The notes: generated by a model not told the origin, from the letters alone. Numbered from the stretch's first letter, positions 31,113 to 39,800 are shown. The stretch: DNA of 45,621 bases from Paenibacillus soyae (GCF_024623455.1 NZ_JANIPJ010000035.1:1-45621), one strand, 5' to 3'. Numbers and translations: made by a program.

Positions 31113-31994
31113 ATGATTTCCCCGCTCAAGAAGCGATACGAGCTGACGCAGTCGCAGAAGCTGATGGTGTTCATTCTATCCATGTCCCTGTACGGCATCT
31201 CCAACATGTTCACCGAGCTTATTCCGGCCATTCAGCTCGGGCCCATCGAGCTCAAGGTGGAATACTTCGCTTTCATTCCGCTTACGCTCTGCATTCTGTT
31301 CCACCCCCTGTACGCCGCAATCGGAGCGTCCTTCGGCGAAGTGATCTTCGGGGAGCTGCTGCTTGGCCAATTCGGCGGGCTAGGCGAGCTCGAGAAATTT
31401 ATCGAATTTACTCTGGCGATGTACATAGCCGGGCTGCTCGTCCGGGATCCCCGCAACCGCAAGCAGCTTGCCATTGCTTCGTTCGTAGCCGTCGGCATCG
31501 ATCAGATGCTTAGCGCCATCGTCGATATGGGCAAGGTTTGGTTCGGCATCGAAGAGCTGGAGACGCTTCCCGGCATTCCGGAAAGCTTACTATTAATTGA
31601 GGGTGTCGGTTTCCTAAACGCGATGCTAATAACCGGCATTCTGTTCTCCTTATTGCCGACCTGGTATCTTGTTCCGCGCTTATACGGCAAGATCGAGCCG
31701 CTGCTCGGCATGAAGCCGCGAGACAGCCGTATTCCGGTATCGTTGGGCGAAATCATGAGGCCTCGCCTCCTGCTGATCGCCATCATCTTTATTTTCATTG
31801 CGGCCGTTTCCGAATTTATGGCGGAATCCGATATCAACTTCGCCGTCTGGGAGCCGGAGTTTCTGGAGCAATACGGGAACGGATTTATGTGGGTCAGCAT
31901 AGGCGCCGCCGCGCTGGTGCTCGTCCTGACCATTATCGCTGCGCTTCGGGCGAAACGCCGCCAAGCCGGATTGCCGAAGGATGTAACGCCGTGA
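31113..31994 (+). CDS. Putative ECF transporter substrate-binding (S) component
   Basis: A 293-residue membrane protein with about seven hydrophobic segments, followed directly by the ATPase and T component of an ECF transporter. YGISNMFTELIPAIQLGPIELKVEYFAFIPLTLCILFHPLYAAIGASFGEVIFGELLLG resembles the N-terminal half of S components, in which small helical bundles bind the vitamin or other ligand. It is longer than the usual 180-200 residues, with an added C-terminal helix pair (about 210-285). The substrate is not recognisable. ATG at 31113 follows GAAGGAGG; its stop overlaps the next GTG as GTGA. Confidence 0.75.
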   Translation: MISPLKKRYELTQSQKLMVFILSMSLYGISNMFTELIPAIQLGPIELKVEYFAFIPLTLCILFHPLYAAIGASFGEVIFGELLLGQFGGLGELEKFIEFTLAMYIAGLLVRDPRNRKQLAIASFVAVGIDQMLSAIVDMGKVWFGIEELETLPGIPESLLLIEGVGFLNAMLITGILFSLLPTWYLVPRLYGKIEPLLGMKPRDSRIPVSLGEIMRPRLLLIAIIFIFIAAVSEFMAESDINFAVWEPEFLEQYGNGFMWVSIGAAALVLVLTIIAALRAKRRQAGLPKDVTP

Positions 31995-33802
31995 TTCCGG
32001 CTGCCGCAAGTCACCATCTAGTCGAGGAGCCTGCACAAGCGGCTCCCGCGATAGAATTGAAGAACGTCAGCTTCCGATATCCCGGCGCCGAAACGGATTC
32101 GCTCCGCGATGTTTCGCTCACCGTGCAGCGCGGCGAATTCGTCGCGATTATCGGTACGAACGGCAGCGGCAAGTCCACGCTCTGCAAATGCTTGAACGGG
32201 CTTATCCCGCACTACTACGTCGGGGATTTGACGGGCTGCCTCCATATTGCCGGCCTTCATGCGGCAGAAGAGAGCGTAGCCTCCCTCTCCCGCAAGGTCG
32301 CGTATGTGTTTCAGGACTTCGAGAATCAGCTCGTTCGGCCCACGGTATACGATGAAGCGATCTTCGCCCCGCTTAACTTCGGTTACGCGGACTACCGCTC
32401 CCGCGGGGAGCGCGCCCTGGCCCTGTTAGATTTGACCCGTCTGAAGGAGCGCTGGATTTGGCAGCTGAGCGGCGGCCAGAAGCATTTAACGGCGCTTGCC
32501 GGAACGCTGTCGCTCGATCCGGACATTATCATCGTCGATGAGCCCGTTGCCCAGCTCGATCCCTATCATGCCCGGCTCATCTATGACAAGCTTAAGGAGC
32601 TGAACGAGCGCCACGGCAAAACCATTATCGTCATCGAGCATCATACGGAGTTTATCGCGGACTACTGCAGTAAAGTCGTGCTTATGGATCAAGGCACCCT
32701 GCGATGGATGAAGCCTGTGCAAGAAGCGCTATCCGCCGTCGAGGAGCTGACCTCTCTTCAAATTCTGCCTCCGCAGGTGACGAGGGCGGCTTATGCGGCG
32801 GATCCGTCACGAGCCCTGTATCCTATTACGCTCGAGGAGGGCGAGGCTTACTTCCGGGAGGTAGCCAGGAGCGTTTCATTGCCCGGGCAATCGGCGACAA
32901 TCCGTTCCGATGCTGAGGTCTCCGCGAAGAAGGAAGGCCTCATCGAAATCCGGCACGTTTCCTACGCCTACAAAACCGTCGCCAAAGAGCGGCATCCCGT
33001 AATTCGAAGCGCCGACCTTCACTTGTATGAAGGGGATCGCGTCGCCATTGTCGGCAATAACGGGGCCGGCAAGTCGACGCTGCTGAAGCTGATATCCGGG
33101 CTCAAGAAGCCGGAAGGCGGCCTATTGACCGTCTGCGGCCGGGAGACCGCGCGTACTTCTCCGGAGAAGCTGGCCGACTTCGTCGCGTACATTCATCAGA
33201 ATCCGGAGGAGATGTTTATTGAAGACACCGTCCGGAAGGACGTGGAATATTTTCTGAAGGCGCGTCATCAGCTTAACGATTCTTCCTTTATCGATGAGGT
33301 CATCTCCAGGCTGCGTCTTCAGGACCTTCAGCAACGAGACGGTCGATTGCTCAGCGGGGGACAGCAACGGAGAGCGACGCTCGCCATCGGGCTCGCGATG
33401 CGTCCGACCGTCATGCTGCTGGATGAACCGACGGCAAGCCTTGATGCGGCAAGCCGGCGGGAGCTAGGCGAGATGATGAAGGAGCTGCAGGACCGGGTGA
33501 AGCTGACCGTCATCGCGACCCATGATATGCAGCTGGTTGCGGAATGGGCGAACCGGGTGATCGTCCTTTATGAAGGTGCTATTGCGATGGATACGAATCC
33601 TGAGACTCTGTTCAGCGAGCCTGCTCTTCTTCGTCAGGCCGGGCTTGTTGCCCCGCAAATGACGGAGCTGTCGCATCGTCTCGCCTTGTCGCCGCCCGCG
33701 CTGACCGTATCCCGCTTCTTGGAGCGGATGGGGATTGGACCTATTTCACATAAGGAGGGGAGGTGGACCGATGGAAGCCATGAAGCGAACCCTGCTGGAT
33801 AA
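31991..33802 (+). CDS. ECF transporter ATPase with two fused ABC domains
   Basis: A 603-residue fusion of the EcfA and EcfA' subunits. Domain 1 has Walker A GTNGSGKSTL, the Q-loop, LSGGQKHLTAL and IIIVDEPVAQLD; domain 2 has GNNGAGKSTL, LSGGQQRRATL and VMLLDEPTASLD. Both sites look complete. The layout is like YkoD-type ATPases. It drives uptake by the S and T components. GTG at 31991 has AAGGA nine bases upstream and overlaps the S-component stop; its end overlaps the T component by 32 bases. Confidence 0.92.
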   Translation: MIPAAASHHLVEEPAQAAPAIELKNVSFRYPGAETDSLRDVSLTVQRGEFVAIIGTNGSGKSTLCKCLNGLIPHYYVGDLTGCLHIAGLHAAEESVASLSRKVAYVFQDFENQLVRPTVYDEAIFAPLNFGYADYRSRGERALALLDLTRLKERWIWQLSGGQKHLTALAGTLSLDPDIIIVDEPVAQLDPYHARLIYDKLKELNERHGKTIIVIEHHTEFIADYCSKVVLMDQGTLRWMKPVQEALSAVEELTSLQILPPQVTRAAYAADPSRALYPITLEEGEAYFREVARSVSLPGQSATIRSDAEVSAKKEGLIEIRHVSYAYKTVAKERHPVIRSADLHLYEGDRVAIVGNNGAGKSTLLKLISGLKKPEGGLLTVCGRETARTSPEKLADFVAYIHQNPEEMFIEDTVRKDVEYFLKARHQLNDSSFIDEVISRLRLQDLQQRDGRLLSGGQQRRATLAIGLAMRPTVMLLDEPTASLDAASRRELGEMMKELQDRVKLTVIATHDMQLVAEWANRVIVLYEGAIAMDTNPETLFSEPALLRQAGLVAPQMTELSHRLALSPPALTVSRFLERMGIGPISHKEGRWTDGSHEANPAG

Positions 33803-34601
33803 AATAAACGTGGAAAACGTGAAGCTGGAGCTGATGCGCACGGCATTCGGCCGCCAGTCGACGTTGCTCGGGCGATTGGATCCCCGAATACTCATCATCT
33901 GGTATTCGATTTTCGCCGTCATGCCATGGTTTATCCATGAAGAAGCCGTCCTCTTCGGCTTGCTGCTGCCGATGATCCTCTTCACGCTGTCCTCCAAAGT
34001 CAGTCCGCTCGTCCTTATCATTATGGCCATCGGACTTCTGAGCGAGCTTGCGTACATCCTCATCGCGTCCTTTTTATTTGGCGGCAGCATGGAAGGAATA
34101 TGGGCTCTCCTCACTCTGACGCTGAAAATACTCATTATTTCGCTAGCCAGCATCGCCGTGTTCTCCAGCATGGACCCCGAGAAGCTGAGCGATGCCCTGC
34201 TCAGCTTGGGCATGCCCGCGCAATTCAGCTTCGGCGTCTCCTACGGCTATCGGACGCTGCCGATCCTCATCGAGGAATATCATAACCTGATTCACTCCTA
34301 CCGTCTGCGCGGCAGAGCCCCCGAGGCAGACAGCTGGCTGCGGTGGCGTTCCCTGCTATATATGGCGAAGATCAGCGTCATCGCGTTTTATCCGCTTATT
34401 CTGAATACGGCGAAACGAACGAGGACCACGGTGGAAGCGCTGGAGGTGCGGGGCTTCACGTATTCGCTTGTCAATAAGGAGGCCAAACGCCTGAAGCTGG
34501 CTTATCTTCGCGTCTCCTGGCGGGATTATGTCTTCTTGGCCGTTAGCGCTATCTATATGGCGGCGCTGTTCTGGACGGCGCATGCTATCTTTCCCCTATA
34601 A
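33771..34601 (+). CDS. ECF transporter transmembrane (T) component
   Basis: A 276-residue membrane protein of the EcfT/CbiQ family. Five or so hydrophobic segments are visible, with the coupling-helix motifs SYRLRGRAPE (about 180) and ALEVRGF (about 228), the two Arg-Gly motifs that contact the ATPase. ATG at 33771 follows GGGAGGTGG inside the end of the ATPase gene. With the S and A-A' genes this completes a dedicated (group I-type) ECF transporter. Confidence 0.92.
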   Translation: MEAMKRTLLDKINVENVKLELMRTAFGRQSTLLGRLDPRILIIWYSIFAVMPWFIHEEAVLFGLLLPMILFTLSSKVSPLVLIIMAIGLLSELAYILIASFLFGGSMEGIWALLTLTLKILIISLASIAVFSSMDPEKLSDALLSLGMPAQFSFGVSYGYRTLPILIEEYHNLIHSYRLRGRAPEADSWLRWRSLLYMAKISVIAFYPLILNTAKRTRTTVEALEVRGFTYSLVNKEAKRLKLAYLRVSWRDYVFLAVSAIYMAALFWTAHAIFPL

Positions 34602-34623
34602 ACGACAGATTGGAGAATCTACA

Positions 34624-35379
34624 ATGAATATCGATTTGCATACCCACGGCAAGCTGTCCAAAAAAACAGAGTTTTCCCTCGACTACTTCCTCTCCATGAC
34701 GAGGGAAGCATCGGAGAACGGCCTTCAAGCGATTGCGCTCACGGAGCATTTCAATACGCGGAACTTCTGCGATATGATGGACCAGCTTGATGCCTCATTC
34801 GACTATAAAGAGGATTACTACGAGGTTGAGGGGCTCCGCGTATTCACTGGCATGGAGGTCGATGTCAGCGGCAAAGGACATATTCTGATCATCGCGAACC
34901 GCGACCTTATCCGCCAGCTTCGCCGCGACTTGGAGAAGCATACGGAGCATGACAGCTACATCCCGCTCAGCTCGCTTCTCGATCATACCGAAGGCTGGCC
35001 CGCGCTGCGCATTGGCGCTCATCCAACAAGGTCAAGCACGCCGCTGACCCATCATGATCCACAGCTGCTAGCCAGACTGGACGCTCTAGACCTGAATGCC
35101 AAGGATCTCTACGAAGCCGGGCTCGAGACGGCCGATCAGGTGCGGGCGCTCGCCGACCGCCTGATGCTCCCCGTCACCGCCGGAAGCGATTCGCATCAGC
35201 CTCTGCAATTCGGCAGCGTCATTAATAAGTTGGAGCAACGATGCGAGACGGCCGAGGAGCTTCGGAGTCTCATTCGAGAAGGGCGCTACGAGCTGGAAAT
35301 ATCCCCTTGCCTTCACGTGAAGGTGAAAGGCGCTCAAATGATGAAGGAGCTGCTGAAGCGATCGATGGTCATCGCTTAA
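34624..35379 (+). CDS. PHP-domain phosphoesterase
   Basis: A 251-residue metal-dependent hydrolase. The metal-binding motifs of the PHP family are present in order: DLHTHGK (3-9), ALTEHFN (about 39-45), GMEVD (about 77), GAHPTR (about 135) and GSDSH (about 190). Relatives include histidinol phosphatase and YcdX-type enzymes that split phosphomonoesters or diesters. ATG at 34624 follows GGAGAATC, 22 bases after the T-component stop, so it is the last gene of the ECF operon and may process the imported compound. A terminator follows. Confidence 0.86.
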   Translation: MNIDLHTHGKLSKKTEFSLDYFLSMTREASENGLQAIALTEHFNTRNFCDMMDQLDASFDYKEDYYEVEGLRVFTGMEVDVSGKGHILIIANRDLIRQLRRDLEKHTEHDSYIPLSSLLDHTEGWPALRIGAHPTRSSTPLTHHDPQLLARLDALDLNAKDLYEAGLETADQVRALADRLMLPVTAGSDSHQPLQFGSVINKLEQRCETAEELRSLIREGRYELEISPCLHVKVKGAQMMKELLKRSMVIA

Positions 35380-35391
35380 AGCAAGACGCAA

Positions 35392-35435
35392 GAAGGCCCC
35401 TCCGCTTCTAGCAGAGGGGCCTTCCTATATTTTTA
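35392..35435 (+). terminator. Terminator of the ECF/PHP operon
   Basis: GAAGGCCCCTC and GAGGGGCCTTC form an 11-base stem followed by a T-rich tail; it converges on the lipoprotein gene. Confidence 0.88.
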
Positions 35436-35446
35436 ATGCAATGATC

Positions 35447-36514
35447 TTACAGTCCGGTCATGGAACCTGCGAACAGCTCCGTCAACTCATCCATGGTCAG
35501 AGCGTCCGTCGGGAACTCAGGGAACTTCACTTCTTTGTTCAGCTCGGAGTATTGCGATGTAATCGACAATCCGATTTTCGCATCAAGTCCACTCTCTTCG
35601 TCCTTCACTTCCACGCCGATCTTGCCTGCTTGGTAGACCAGGTAATCATCTTGAACCGCGCCAGTCAGCTCAAGCACGTTGAACTTCAGATTATTTTGCA
35701 GCACGTTGAGGATTTCTGTTTTGTTCGTATCCAGATCCGCTTTCGCCTGCTCCAGATCCGCCTTCTCCAACTGCGCATATTGCAGGAACGATTCGTTCGC
35801 AAGCAGAATATCTAATACCTCTGGAAGCGCGTTGTTCACCAGTGTCTCAACCGTCTGCGCGTAGTTCTCTTCGCTGATCGCGAACTTCACGACTTGGTCA
35901 GCCTTCACGCCTTCCGGAAGACCGGCATCCGCCGCTTTCACTTCGGAGAAATAGGTTTTCTCGTCGAAATGCTTGAGCAGCACGGCGGAGAGCTCTTGAA
36001 CCAGCTTTTGCTGTTCGGCGATATCCATCTCCGGGATTTCGATGCCTTCCTCCTGCGCCAGCTCTTTCATGTTGATCTCTACGTATTTGTCGGCGATCGT
36101 CTCCGGAATACCCAGCATCGGGATATTCGGGATTTTCACGAACATCTTCTCTTCCGTAATGATCATTGGCACCGCCAGCTTCATATCCATCATGCCTGGA
36201 AGAATAATCTCCATATTCATATCCATACGCATTGGATCCTTCTGGAACGTAGCGTCGGCTTTAATTGTCGCGTCCTTGATAATGCCTGCTACCGCGGCTG
36301 TCGACATGCCCATCTCGGCTGCATCGGCAGTATCCTCCGGCAGCTCCAGCTCGTCAAGCTGGATCGTCATCGACGTTTTGTATGTGTTGGCTTCCATGGT
36401 CTTCATCGTAGCGTTGATCAACGCTTCCTTCGGCGGGGTCTTCGCGCTGCACCCTGCGATAACGACTGTCAGAATAAGCATAAAAATAAGGGCCAAACGT
36501 TGTACTTGCTTCAT
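35447..36514 (-). CDS. Exported lipoprotein
   Basis: A 355-residue lipoprotein. The signal peptide ends in lipobox VVIAGCSAK, so Cys21 is the expected lipidated residue. The mature part starts with helix-like KTPPKEALINATMKTMEANTYKTSMTIQLDELELPED and continues as alternating strands with many Met and Asp, similar in spacing to LolA/LppX-fold lipoproteins such as the DUF6612 group. This assignment is tentative. ATG at 36514 follows GGAGG with an 11-base gap; a GTG six codons upstream lies on that ribosome site. It stands alone between two terminators. Confidence 0.78.
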   Translation of the reverse strand: MKQVQRLALIFMLILTVVIAGCSAKTPPKEALINATMKTMEANTYKTSMTIQLDELELPEDTADAAEMGMSTAAVAGIIKDATIKADATFQKDPMRMDMNMEIILPGMMDMKLAVPMIITEEKMFVKIPNIPMLGIPETIADKYVEINMKELAQEEGIEIPEMDIAEQQKLVQELSAVLLKHFDEKTYFSEVKAADAGLPEGVKADQVVKFAISEENYAQTVETLVNNALPEVLDILLANESFLQYAQLEKADLEQAKADLDTNKTEILNVLQNNLKFNVLELTGAVQDDYLVYQAGKIGVEVKDEESGLDAKIGLSITSQYSELNKEVKFPEFPTDALTMDELTELFAGSMTGL

Positions 36515-36596
36515 TGATCGGTTTACCTCCACTATCTCTTTTTTTCACAGCACCTCCATTCTATAATAAATGTTCGCCGATTAGAAGCAATTGGAA

Positions 36597-36638
36597 CAAA
36601 AAAACTCCCGTACCAGCATTTATCTGATACGGAAGTCC
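36597..36638 (-). terminator. Terminator of the sspP operon
   Basis: On the minus strand ACTTCCGTATCAG pairs with CTGGTACGGGAGT (one mismatch and one G-T pair) and is followed by seven T residues. Confidence 0.8.
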
Positions 36639-36647
36639 TTATTGGAA

Positions 36648-36800
36648 TCAACCCTCGGGGTTCAAATGACTTACATGATTCCTACTTTTGACCTTCTTGG
36701 AGCCGGACAAAGGCGCCGGACCGCCGCTGTCGTCGTCCATTCGTTTCTTCTCGTTGTGCGGCACGGCATCCGGATTAGGCACGCTTCTAGGTTTGCTCAT
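36648..36800 (-). CDS. sspP: Small acid-soluble spore protein P
   Basis: This 50-residue protein was read directly from the minus strand. ATG at 36800 sits behind AGGAGG. The C-terminal half PAPLSGSKKVKSRNHV matches, from memory, the PLSGSKKVKNRNH signature of B. subtilis SspP (CotL), a minor forespore-specific protein. The Lys/Asn/Ser/Pro-rich composition without Cys or Trp fits a spore-core protein. It is expected to be SigG-dependent, but no clear SigG promoter was found in the short gap, so it may be read from the upstream genes. Confidence 0.85.
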   Translation of the reverse strand: MSKPRSVPNPDAVPHNEKKRMDDDSGGPAPLSGSKKVKSRNHVSHLNPEG

Positions 36801-36856
36801 TGCATGTATCCTCCTATAGGGGTTCTAATCTCCAAAATCGGCAGCTCTTCGAGAGG

Positions 36857-37045
36857 CTAGTTGTCGCTGTCGCCTCGTTGATGGCTCAAATCCGTCGGCT
36901 GGTCGAAGTTCAACGAATCCTGATGCCGGCGGTCGTTTTTATCCTGGTTGAATTGCTGCGCTTGATGGCTGTTCACTGGATTCATATCCAGAGCCTCCGC
37001 CACGTTGGATAAATTTTTGTCCGCCGTTCCTTTGGCTTTCGTCAT
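36857..37045 (-). CDS. Small hydrophilic protein next to sspP
   Basis: A 62-residue protein rich in Asn, Gln, Asp and Ser with no hydrophobic core (MTKAKGTADKNLSNVAEAL, then NSHQAQQFNQDKNDRRHQ). I do not recognise it. ATG at 37045 follows AGGAGAG. Composition and placement just upstream of sspP suggest an unclassified spore or intrinsically disordered protein, an inference only. Confidence 0.65.
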   Translation of the reverse strand: MTKAKGTADKNLSNVAEALDMNPVNSHQAQQFNQDKNDRRHQDSLNFDQPTDLSHQRGDSDN

Positions 37046-37057
37046 CCTATTCTCTCC

Positions 37058-37405
37058 TTAAGCATGAGTCAGCTGCTGCAGCGCTTGCGCGCATTCATGC
37101 AGATGTCTCTGATAATCATGGATCAACTGTTGGATTATATCCGTACGCTCATCTACCGTGACATTGTCCTTCTCCACGTCGACCAGCTCCACTTTGACTT
37201 CGCGGCTGTCCACGTAAGTCACTTTGAAATCGAATTCGTACATTTGATGTCCAGCCGAATGAATCGTGACGCGCAGCGCTTTGTCATCCGCCTCGTCGCG
37301 TTTCACATCACAGCGGTCGGACACGTTCATTGTCCTCGGCAATGTACGCTGCCAAGCATCGGCAAGCTGTTGCGGATCGATTCGAAGCTCATCAGATTTC
37401 GCCAT
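37058..37405 (-). CDS. Uncharacterised 115-residue protein
   Basis: A 115-residue cytosolic protein that I do not recognise. MAKSDELRIDPQQLADAWQ leads into a beta-rich middle (KALRVTIHSAGHQMYEFDFKVTYVDSREVKVELVDVEKDN) and a C-terminal helix (ERTDIIQQLIHDYQRHLHECAQALQQL). ATG at 37405 follows GGAGGTG; an upstream extension to 37522 lacks a ribosome site. It lies 12 bases before the 62-residue gene, so the three small genes form an operon ending with sspP. Confidence 0.7.
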   Translation of the reverse strand: MAKSDELRIDPQQLADAWQRTLPRTMNVSDRCDVKRDEADDKALRVTIHSAGHQMYEFDFKVTYVDSREVKVELVDVEKDNVTVDERTDIIQQLIHDYQRHLHECAQALQQLTHA

Positions 37406-37552
37406 AAGTAGTAGCACCTCCACAAGCTTAAGATGCGATGGCGAAGCGCTTTTTATACGATTGCGAACGTCCTCGCTTATTGCGTTTCCCGTACAAATGT
37501 TTCCTCCGCATCTTCGCTTCACGGCCCGTTCTCATCCCTCCCCGCCAAACGC

Positions 37553-37580
37553 AAAAAACCGATTCCTCTTCAGGAATCGG
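37553..37580 (-). terminator. Terminator of tRNA-Ser
   Basis: CCGATTCC and GGAATCGG form an eight-base stem with six T residues on the minus strand, just after the tRNA 3' end. Confidence 0.9.
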
Positions 37581-37593
37581 CTGTTTTTTCGTT

Positions 37594-37682
37594 TGGCGGA
37601 GAGGGTGGGATTCGAACCCACGTGAGCTTGCACTCTAACGGTTTTCAAGACCGCCCCGTTATGACCGCTTCGGTACCTCTCC
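37594..37682 (-). tRNA. tRNA-Ser (anticodon UGA)
   Basis: An 89-base class II tRNA with encoded CCA. Acceptor GGAGAGG pairs with CCTCTCC; the anticodon stem CGGTC-TTGAAAA gives TGA; a long variable arm and GTGGG-TTCGAAT-CCCAC T arm follow. It decodes UCA. serS-tRNA-Ser adjacency is conserved in B. subtilis. Confidence 0.96.
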
Positions 37683-37711
37683 ACATATAAAGTTACGGCG
37701 TAACAAAAGAT

Positions 37712-37763
37712 ATTGTACCACAGGCCAAAAATGAATAGCAAGCTCTTCTTGGCCTGTGGCACC
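37712..37763 (-). promoter_or_regulatory. tRNA-Ser promoter overlapping a hairpin
   Basis: On the minus strand TTGCTA (37736-37741) and TACAAT (37712-37717) are 18 bases apart and give a 23-base leader. The arms CCACAGGCCAA and TTGGCCTGTGG enclose the -35 and end at the -10, so the serS terminator-like stem and the promoter share DNA. Confidence 0.5.
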
Positions 37764-37804
37764 TCGTAATTAATGGCTGCCGAAGCAGTCGTTACCGCTA
37801 GCTG

Positions 37805-39085
37805 TTAACGAGCGGTTATGGCGTTGATTCCGCCCATGTACGGACGCAGCGCTTCGGGAATAACGACCGAGCCGTCCTCCTGCTGATAGTTCTCGAGAAT
37901 AGCGGCTACGGTACGACCTACGGCAAGACCCGAGCCGTTCAGCGTATGCACGAATTCCGGCTTGCTCTTCGGCTCCCGGCGGAACTTGATGCCTGCGCGG
38001 CGAGCTTGGAAATCCTCGAAGTTGGAGCAGGACGAAATTTCACGGTACGTGTTCGCGCTTGGAATCCATACCTCCAAGTCGTACGTCTTCGCCGACGTGA
38101 AGCCCATGTCGCCCGTGCAAAGCGTCAGCACGCGATAAGGCAAGCCTAACAGCTGCAGCACCTTCTCCGCATCGGCCGTCAGCTTCTCCAGCTCATCGTA
38201 CGAATCCTCCGGCTTCACGAGCTTCACCAGCTCGATCTTGTTGAATTGATGCTGGCGAATAAGACCGCGCGTATCGCGTCCGGCCGATCCGGCTTCGGAA
38301 CGGAAGCAAGCGCTGTACGCCACGAAGTTCTTCGGCAGCGACTCGTTGTCCAAAATTTCTTCGCGGTGAATGTTCGTCACCGGCACTTCAGCCGTTGGAA
38401 TTAAATAATATTCCGTATCCTTCAGCTTGAACAGATCTTCTTCGAATTTCGGAAGCTGCCCCGTGCCGATCAAGCTGTCGCGGTTCACGATATACGGAGG
38501 CAGAATCTCCTCGTAGCCGTGCTTGTCGCTATGCAGATCCATCATGAAATTAATCAGCGCGCGCTCCAGCCTTGCTCCCAATCCTTTGTAGAACGTGAAG
38601 CGCGAGCCCGTCACCTTCGCAGCGCGCTCGAAATCGAGGATGCCCAGCTCCTGCGCGATATCGTAATGCGCTTTCGGCTCGTAGCCGAACTGCGGTACAT
38701 CGCCAACCCGGCGCATCTCGACGTTCTCTTCCTCGGAAGCGCCGACCGGCACGCTTTCGTTCGGAATATTCGGGATGCTTAGCATCAGCTCGTCCACCTG
38801 AACATCCATTTCGCGCAGCTCGTCGTCAAGCGCTTTGATCCTGTCGCCGACCTCGCGCATTTCCACGATCAGCGCTTCGGCGTCTCCGCCCGATTTTTTC
38901 AGCTTCGCCACTTCTTGCGATACGATATTGCGGCGATTCTTGAGCTGCTCCGTTTCCCCAATCACTTCACGGCGCTTCTGATCCAACTCGGGGAAGCCCG
39001 CGATCAGGTCCAACGATGCGCCGCGGTTGCGGAGAGCCTGCTCTACTTTCTCGAATTCCGTCCGTAACAATTTGACATCCAACAC
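37805..39085 (-). CDS. serS: Seryl-tRNA synthetase
   Basis: A 426-residue class II synthetase that charges tRNA-Ser and supplies Ser-tRNA-Sec type substrates in other bacteria. The N-terminal coiled-coil arm (about 25-105) precedes the catalytic domain with motif 2 (ACFRSEAGSAGRDTRGLIRQHQFNKIE) and motif 3 (NGSGLAVGRTVAAILENYQ). The length is standard. GTG at 39085 has AGGAG 12 bases upstream. It is followed by tRNA-Ser(UGA). No T-box was seen in the 75-base gap before pdxT. Confidence 0.96.
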   Translation of the reverse strand: MLDVKLLRTEFEKVEQALRNRGASLDLIAGFPELDQKRREVIGETEQLKNRRNIVSQEVAKLKKSGGDAEALIVEMREVGDRIKALDDELREMDVQVDELMLSIPNIPNESVPVGASEEENVEMRRVGDVPQFGYEPKAHYDIAQELGILDFERAAKVTGSRFTFYKGLGARLERALINFMMDLHSDKHGYEEILPPYIVNRDSLIGTGQLPKFEEDLFKLKDTEYYLIPTAEVPVTNIHREEILDNESLPKNFVAYSACFRSEAGSAGRDTRGLIRQHQFNKIELVKLVKPEDSYDELEKLTADAEKVLQLLGLPYRVLTLCTGDMGFTSAKTYDLEVWIPSANTYREISSCSNFEDFQARRAGIKFRREPKSKPEFVHTLNGSGLAVGRTVAAILENYQQEDGSVVIPEALRPYMGGINAITAR

Positions 39086-39160
39086 GTTGAGTCCAAGCTC
39101 CTCTCTAGAGAGCGTAATAAGTCCATTCTTGACAGCAATGGCTGTGCTTATGCTTTAAGT

Positions 39161-39745
39161 CTATGCTTTGGCGGCCGCGGCTTCTTTCACCATCTCCAAG
39201 AAATACGCGTGAAGCCGGTAGTCGTCCGTCAGCTCCGGATGATAGGATGCCGCCAGAAGCGTTCCTTCTCTTGCCGTAACGATCTCGCCATTGTATTCGG
39301 ACAACACCTCTACGCCTGCCCCGACCGACTTGATCAGAGGGGCCCGGATGAATACGGCCCGAATCGGCTCCTCGATGCCTTTCACCTCGAGATCGGTCTC
39401 GAAGCTCTCCCGCTGGCGCCCGAAAGCGTTGCGGGCCACCGTCATGTTCATCAGCTGCAGATGCGCTTCTTCTTGCCCTTCGATCTTATCGGCCAAGACG
39501 ATCAATCCCGCGCAAGTCCCGAACAGAGGCTTGCCTTGCGCCGAGAACTCGCGAATCGCATCCATGAATCCATACTTGCGCATCAGCTTGCCGATTGTTG
39601 TGCTTTCCCCGCCTGGGATAACCAAACCGTTCAGCTCATCCAGCTGTTCCACCCGCTTAACGGCGACCGCTTCCGCGCCCGCCGCTTCCAAGCTTCGAAT
39701 ATGCTCCGCTACGGCGCCTTGCAGCGCCAGAACGCCAATCTTCAT
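39161..39745 (-). CDS. pdxT: Pyridoxal 5'-phosphate synthase glutaminase subunit
   Basis: A 194-residue class I glutaminase that feeds ammonia to PdxS. The triad is C78 in GTCAG, H169 and E171 in SYHPEL. GVLALQGAVAEHI and PGGESTTIGKL are family marks. Only with PdxS is it active. The ATG is preceded by GGTGGCGAGG. The gap from pdxS contains a GC-rich hairpin. Confidence 0.96.
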   Translation of the reverse strand: MKIGVLALQGAVAEHIRSLEAAGAEAVAVKRVEQLDELNGLVIPGGESTTIGKLMRKYGFMDAIREFSAQGKPLFGTCAGLIVLADKIEGQEEAHLQLMNMTVARNAFGRQRESFETDLEVKGIEEPIRAVFIRAPLIKSVGAGVEVLSEYNGEIVTAREGTLLAASYHPELTDDYRLHAYFLEMVKEAAAAKA

Positions 39746-39770
39746 CGTAACCTCGCCACCTTTTGTAAAA

Positions 39771-39800
39771 GGCCGGCCTCCCCCGAAGGCTTGGCCGGCT
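39771..39800 (-). terminator. Hairpin between pdxS and pdxT
   Basis: GCCGGCC and GGCCGGC arms are followed by CTTTTAC on the minus strand. It may partly terminate or stabilise pdxS RNA, giving more PdxS than PdxT. Confidence 0.45.

Noticed and set aside
36597..36638. An inverted-repeat transposon end
   Set aside because: The stem and T-run fit an ordinary terminator just after sspP.
39086..39160. A serine T-box leader for serS
   Set aside because: The gap to pdxT is only 75 bases, far too short for a T-box, and no T-box core was found.
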